The translations under genes were made by a program, and so were the position numbers. DNA of 64,000 nt from Methanocella arvoryzae MRE50 (GTDB lineage Archaea > Halobacteriota > Methanocellia > Methanocellales > Methanocellaceae): NCBI RefSeq assembly GCF_000063445.1, contig NC_009464.1, positions 2,976,001 to 3,040,000 on the forward strand. Reading direction: 5' to 3'. Positions 63,771 to 64,000 of the stretch are shown here, piece after piece. Under the pieces are notes generated by a model, which searched no databases, was not told the DNA's origin, and was given only the letters and a program-made list of their open reading frames with translations. The stretch's first letter is position 1. Every line of letters begins with the position of its first letter.

Positions 63771-64000
63771 TTACAGGTACTCCAGCCCGTTCATGTAGGG
63801 CCTGAGTACCTCTGGTATGAGGACTGATCCGTCTTTCTGCTGGTTGTTCTCCAGTATCGCTCTCATAGCCCTTGACGTCGCGATGGCCGTGGAGTTGAGG
63901 GTGTGGACGTACCGCTTGCTCTCGAAGTCCTTCGGATCCCTTACCTTGATGTTCAGCCTCGTCGCCTGGTACGCGGTGCAGTTGGAGCAGGAGACGACTT
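63771..64000 (-). CDS. serS: Seryl-tRNA synthetase, C-terminal part
   Basis: The 3' end of a class II synthetase that charges tRNA-Ser; the 5' part lies outside. The visible ~75 residues read [20 protein letters not shown], then [29 protein letters not shown] and [15 protein letters not shown] before the stop at 63771. This C-terminal motif-3 region is that of the common (bacterial-type) SerRS rather than the rare methanogen-type enzyme. Confidence 0.95.
   Translation of the reverse strand, partial: VVSCSNCTAYQATRLNIKVRDPKDFESKRYVHTLNSTAIATSRAMRAILENNQQKDGSVLIPEVLRPYMNGLEYL

Overview
The window is a chromosomal segment of a euryarchaeal methanogen. The information-processing genes are all archaeal (PriS, GINS, RPA, TFE, RpoL, exosome Csl4, aIF2-alpha, L44e, S27e, L37e, Nop10, Rio1, Pno1-like KH protein, SmAP, thermosome, archaeosine synthases). 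The rRNA operon is archaeal in sequence. The mix of moderately high GC, Shine-Dalgarno and leaderless starts, TATA boxes, a mevalonate-phosphate dehydratase pair and a GH3 glucosidase best suggests a Methanocellales-like (Rice Cluster I) organism. That placement is my inference from content and was not checked by a database search.

Layout. 1-8.4 kb: glutamyl-tRNA synthetase (partial), a small Gly/Phe-rich secreted protein, a divergent TrmB-type regulator and MFS exporter, valyl-tRNA synthetase, a membrane protein and a PGF-CTERM-type surface protein. 8.4-12.6 kb: a replication and translation operon, priS-gins51-rpl44e-rps27e-aif2a-nop10-pac2. 12.6-15.5 kb: small membrane protein, a tiny Cys-rich peptide unit, and the epimerase-rio1-KH operon. 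15.6-17.3 kb: pyruvate kinase. 17.4-23.05 kb: three tandem rRNA promoters and a 16S-23S-5S operon with no tRNA in its spacers. 23.1-28.6 kb: surface protein, a remnant of a paralogue, KGG protein, the archaeosine pair arcS-raSEA, and an ACT-like regulator. 28.6-33.2 kb: two information operons, tfe-HD and METTL5-csl4-rpoL-trm56-ATP-grasp. 33.2-36.8 kb: chagasin-like inhibitor and the RPA pair. 36.9-49.6 kb: an accessory region with surface proteins, a TIM-barrel/nucleotidyltransferase fusion, a GH3 glucosidase, a rubredoxin-flavoprotein fusion, a double SIS protein, an FtsZ-like protein, a PD-(D/E)XK protein, a CBS protein with an apparent ribosome-hibernation-like tail, and two copies of a CACAGAG palindromic element. 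49.7-64 kb: thermosome, phosphomevalonate dehydratase and S2P-type protease operon, CobT-like protein, ZPR1, SepF, PUA protein, SmAP-L37e-PurF, a 570-base non-coding region with about 27-base periodicity, CcdA plus thioredoxin, flavodoxin and the 3' end of seryl-tRNA synthetase.

The most unusual items are: a 12-codon gene (MCDTCGCGKKPK) with its own promoter, a full-strength Shine-Dalgarno site and a terminator hairpin, whose motif matches the HypB N-terminal nickel site; the periodic GC-rich non-coding block at 60.7-61.1 kb; the paired CACAGAG elements, each sitting between convergent genes; the modular triple rRNA promoter; and several fusion or degenerate proteins (CBS plus HPF-like tail, TIM barrel plus DUF294-like nucleotidyltransferase, an FtsZ-like protein lacking the Gly-rich loop, and TFE with a broken zinc ribbon). 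No tRNA gene, CRISPR array or insertion sequence was seen.
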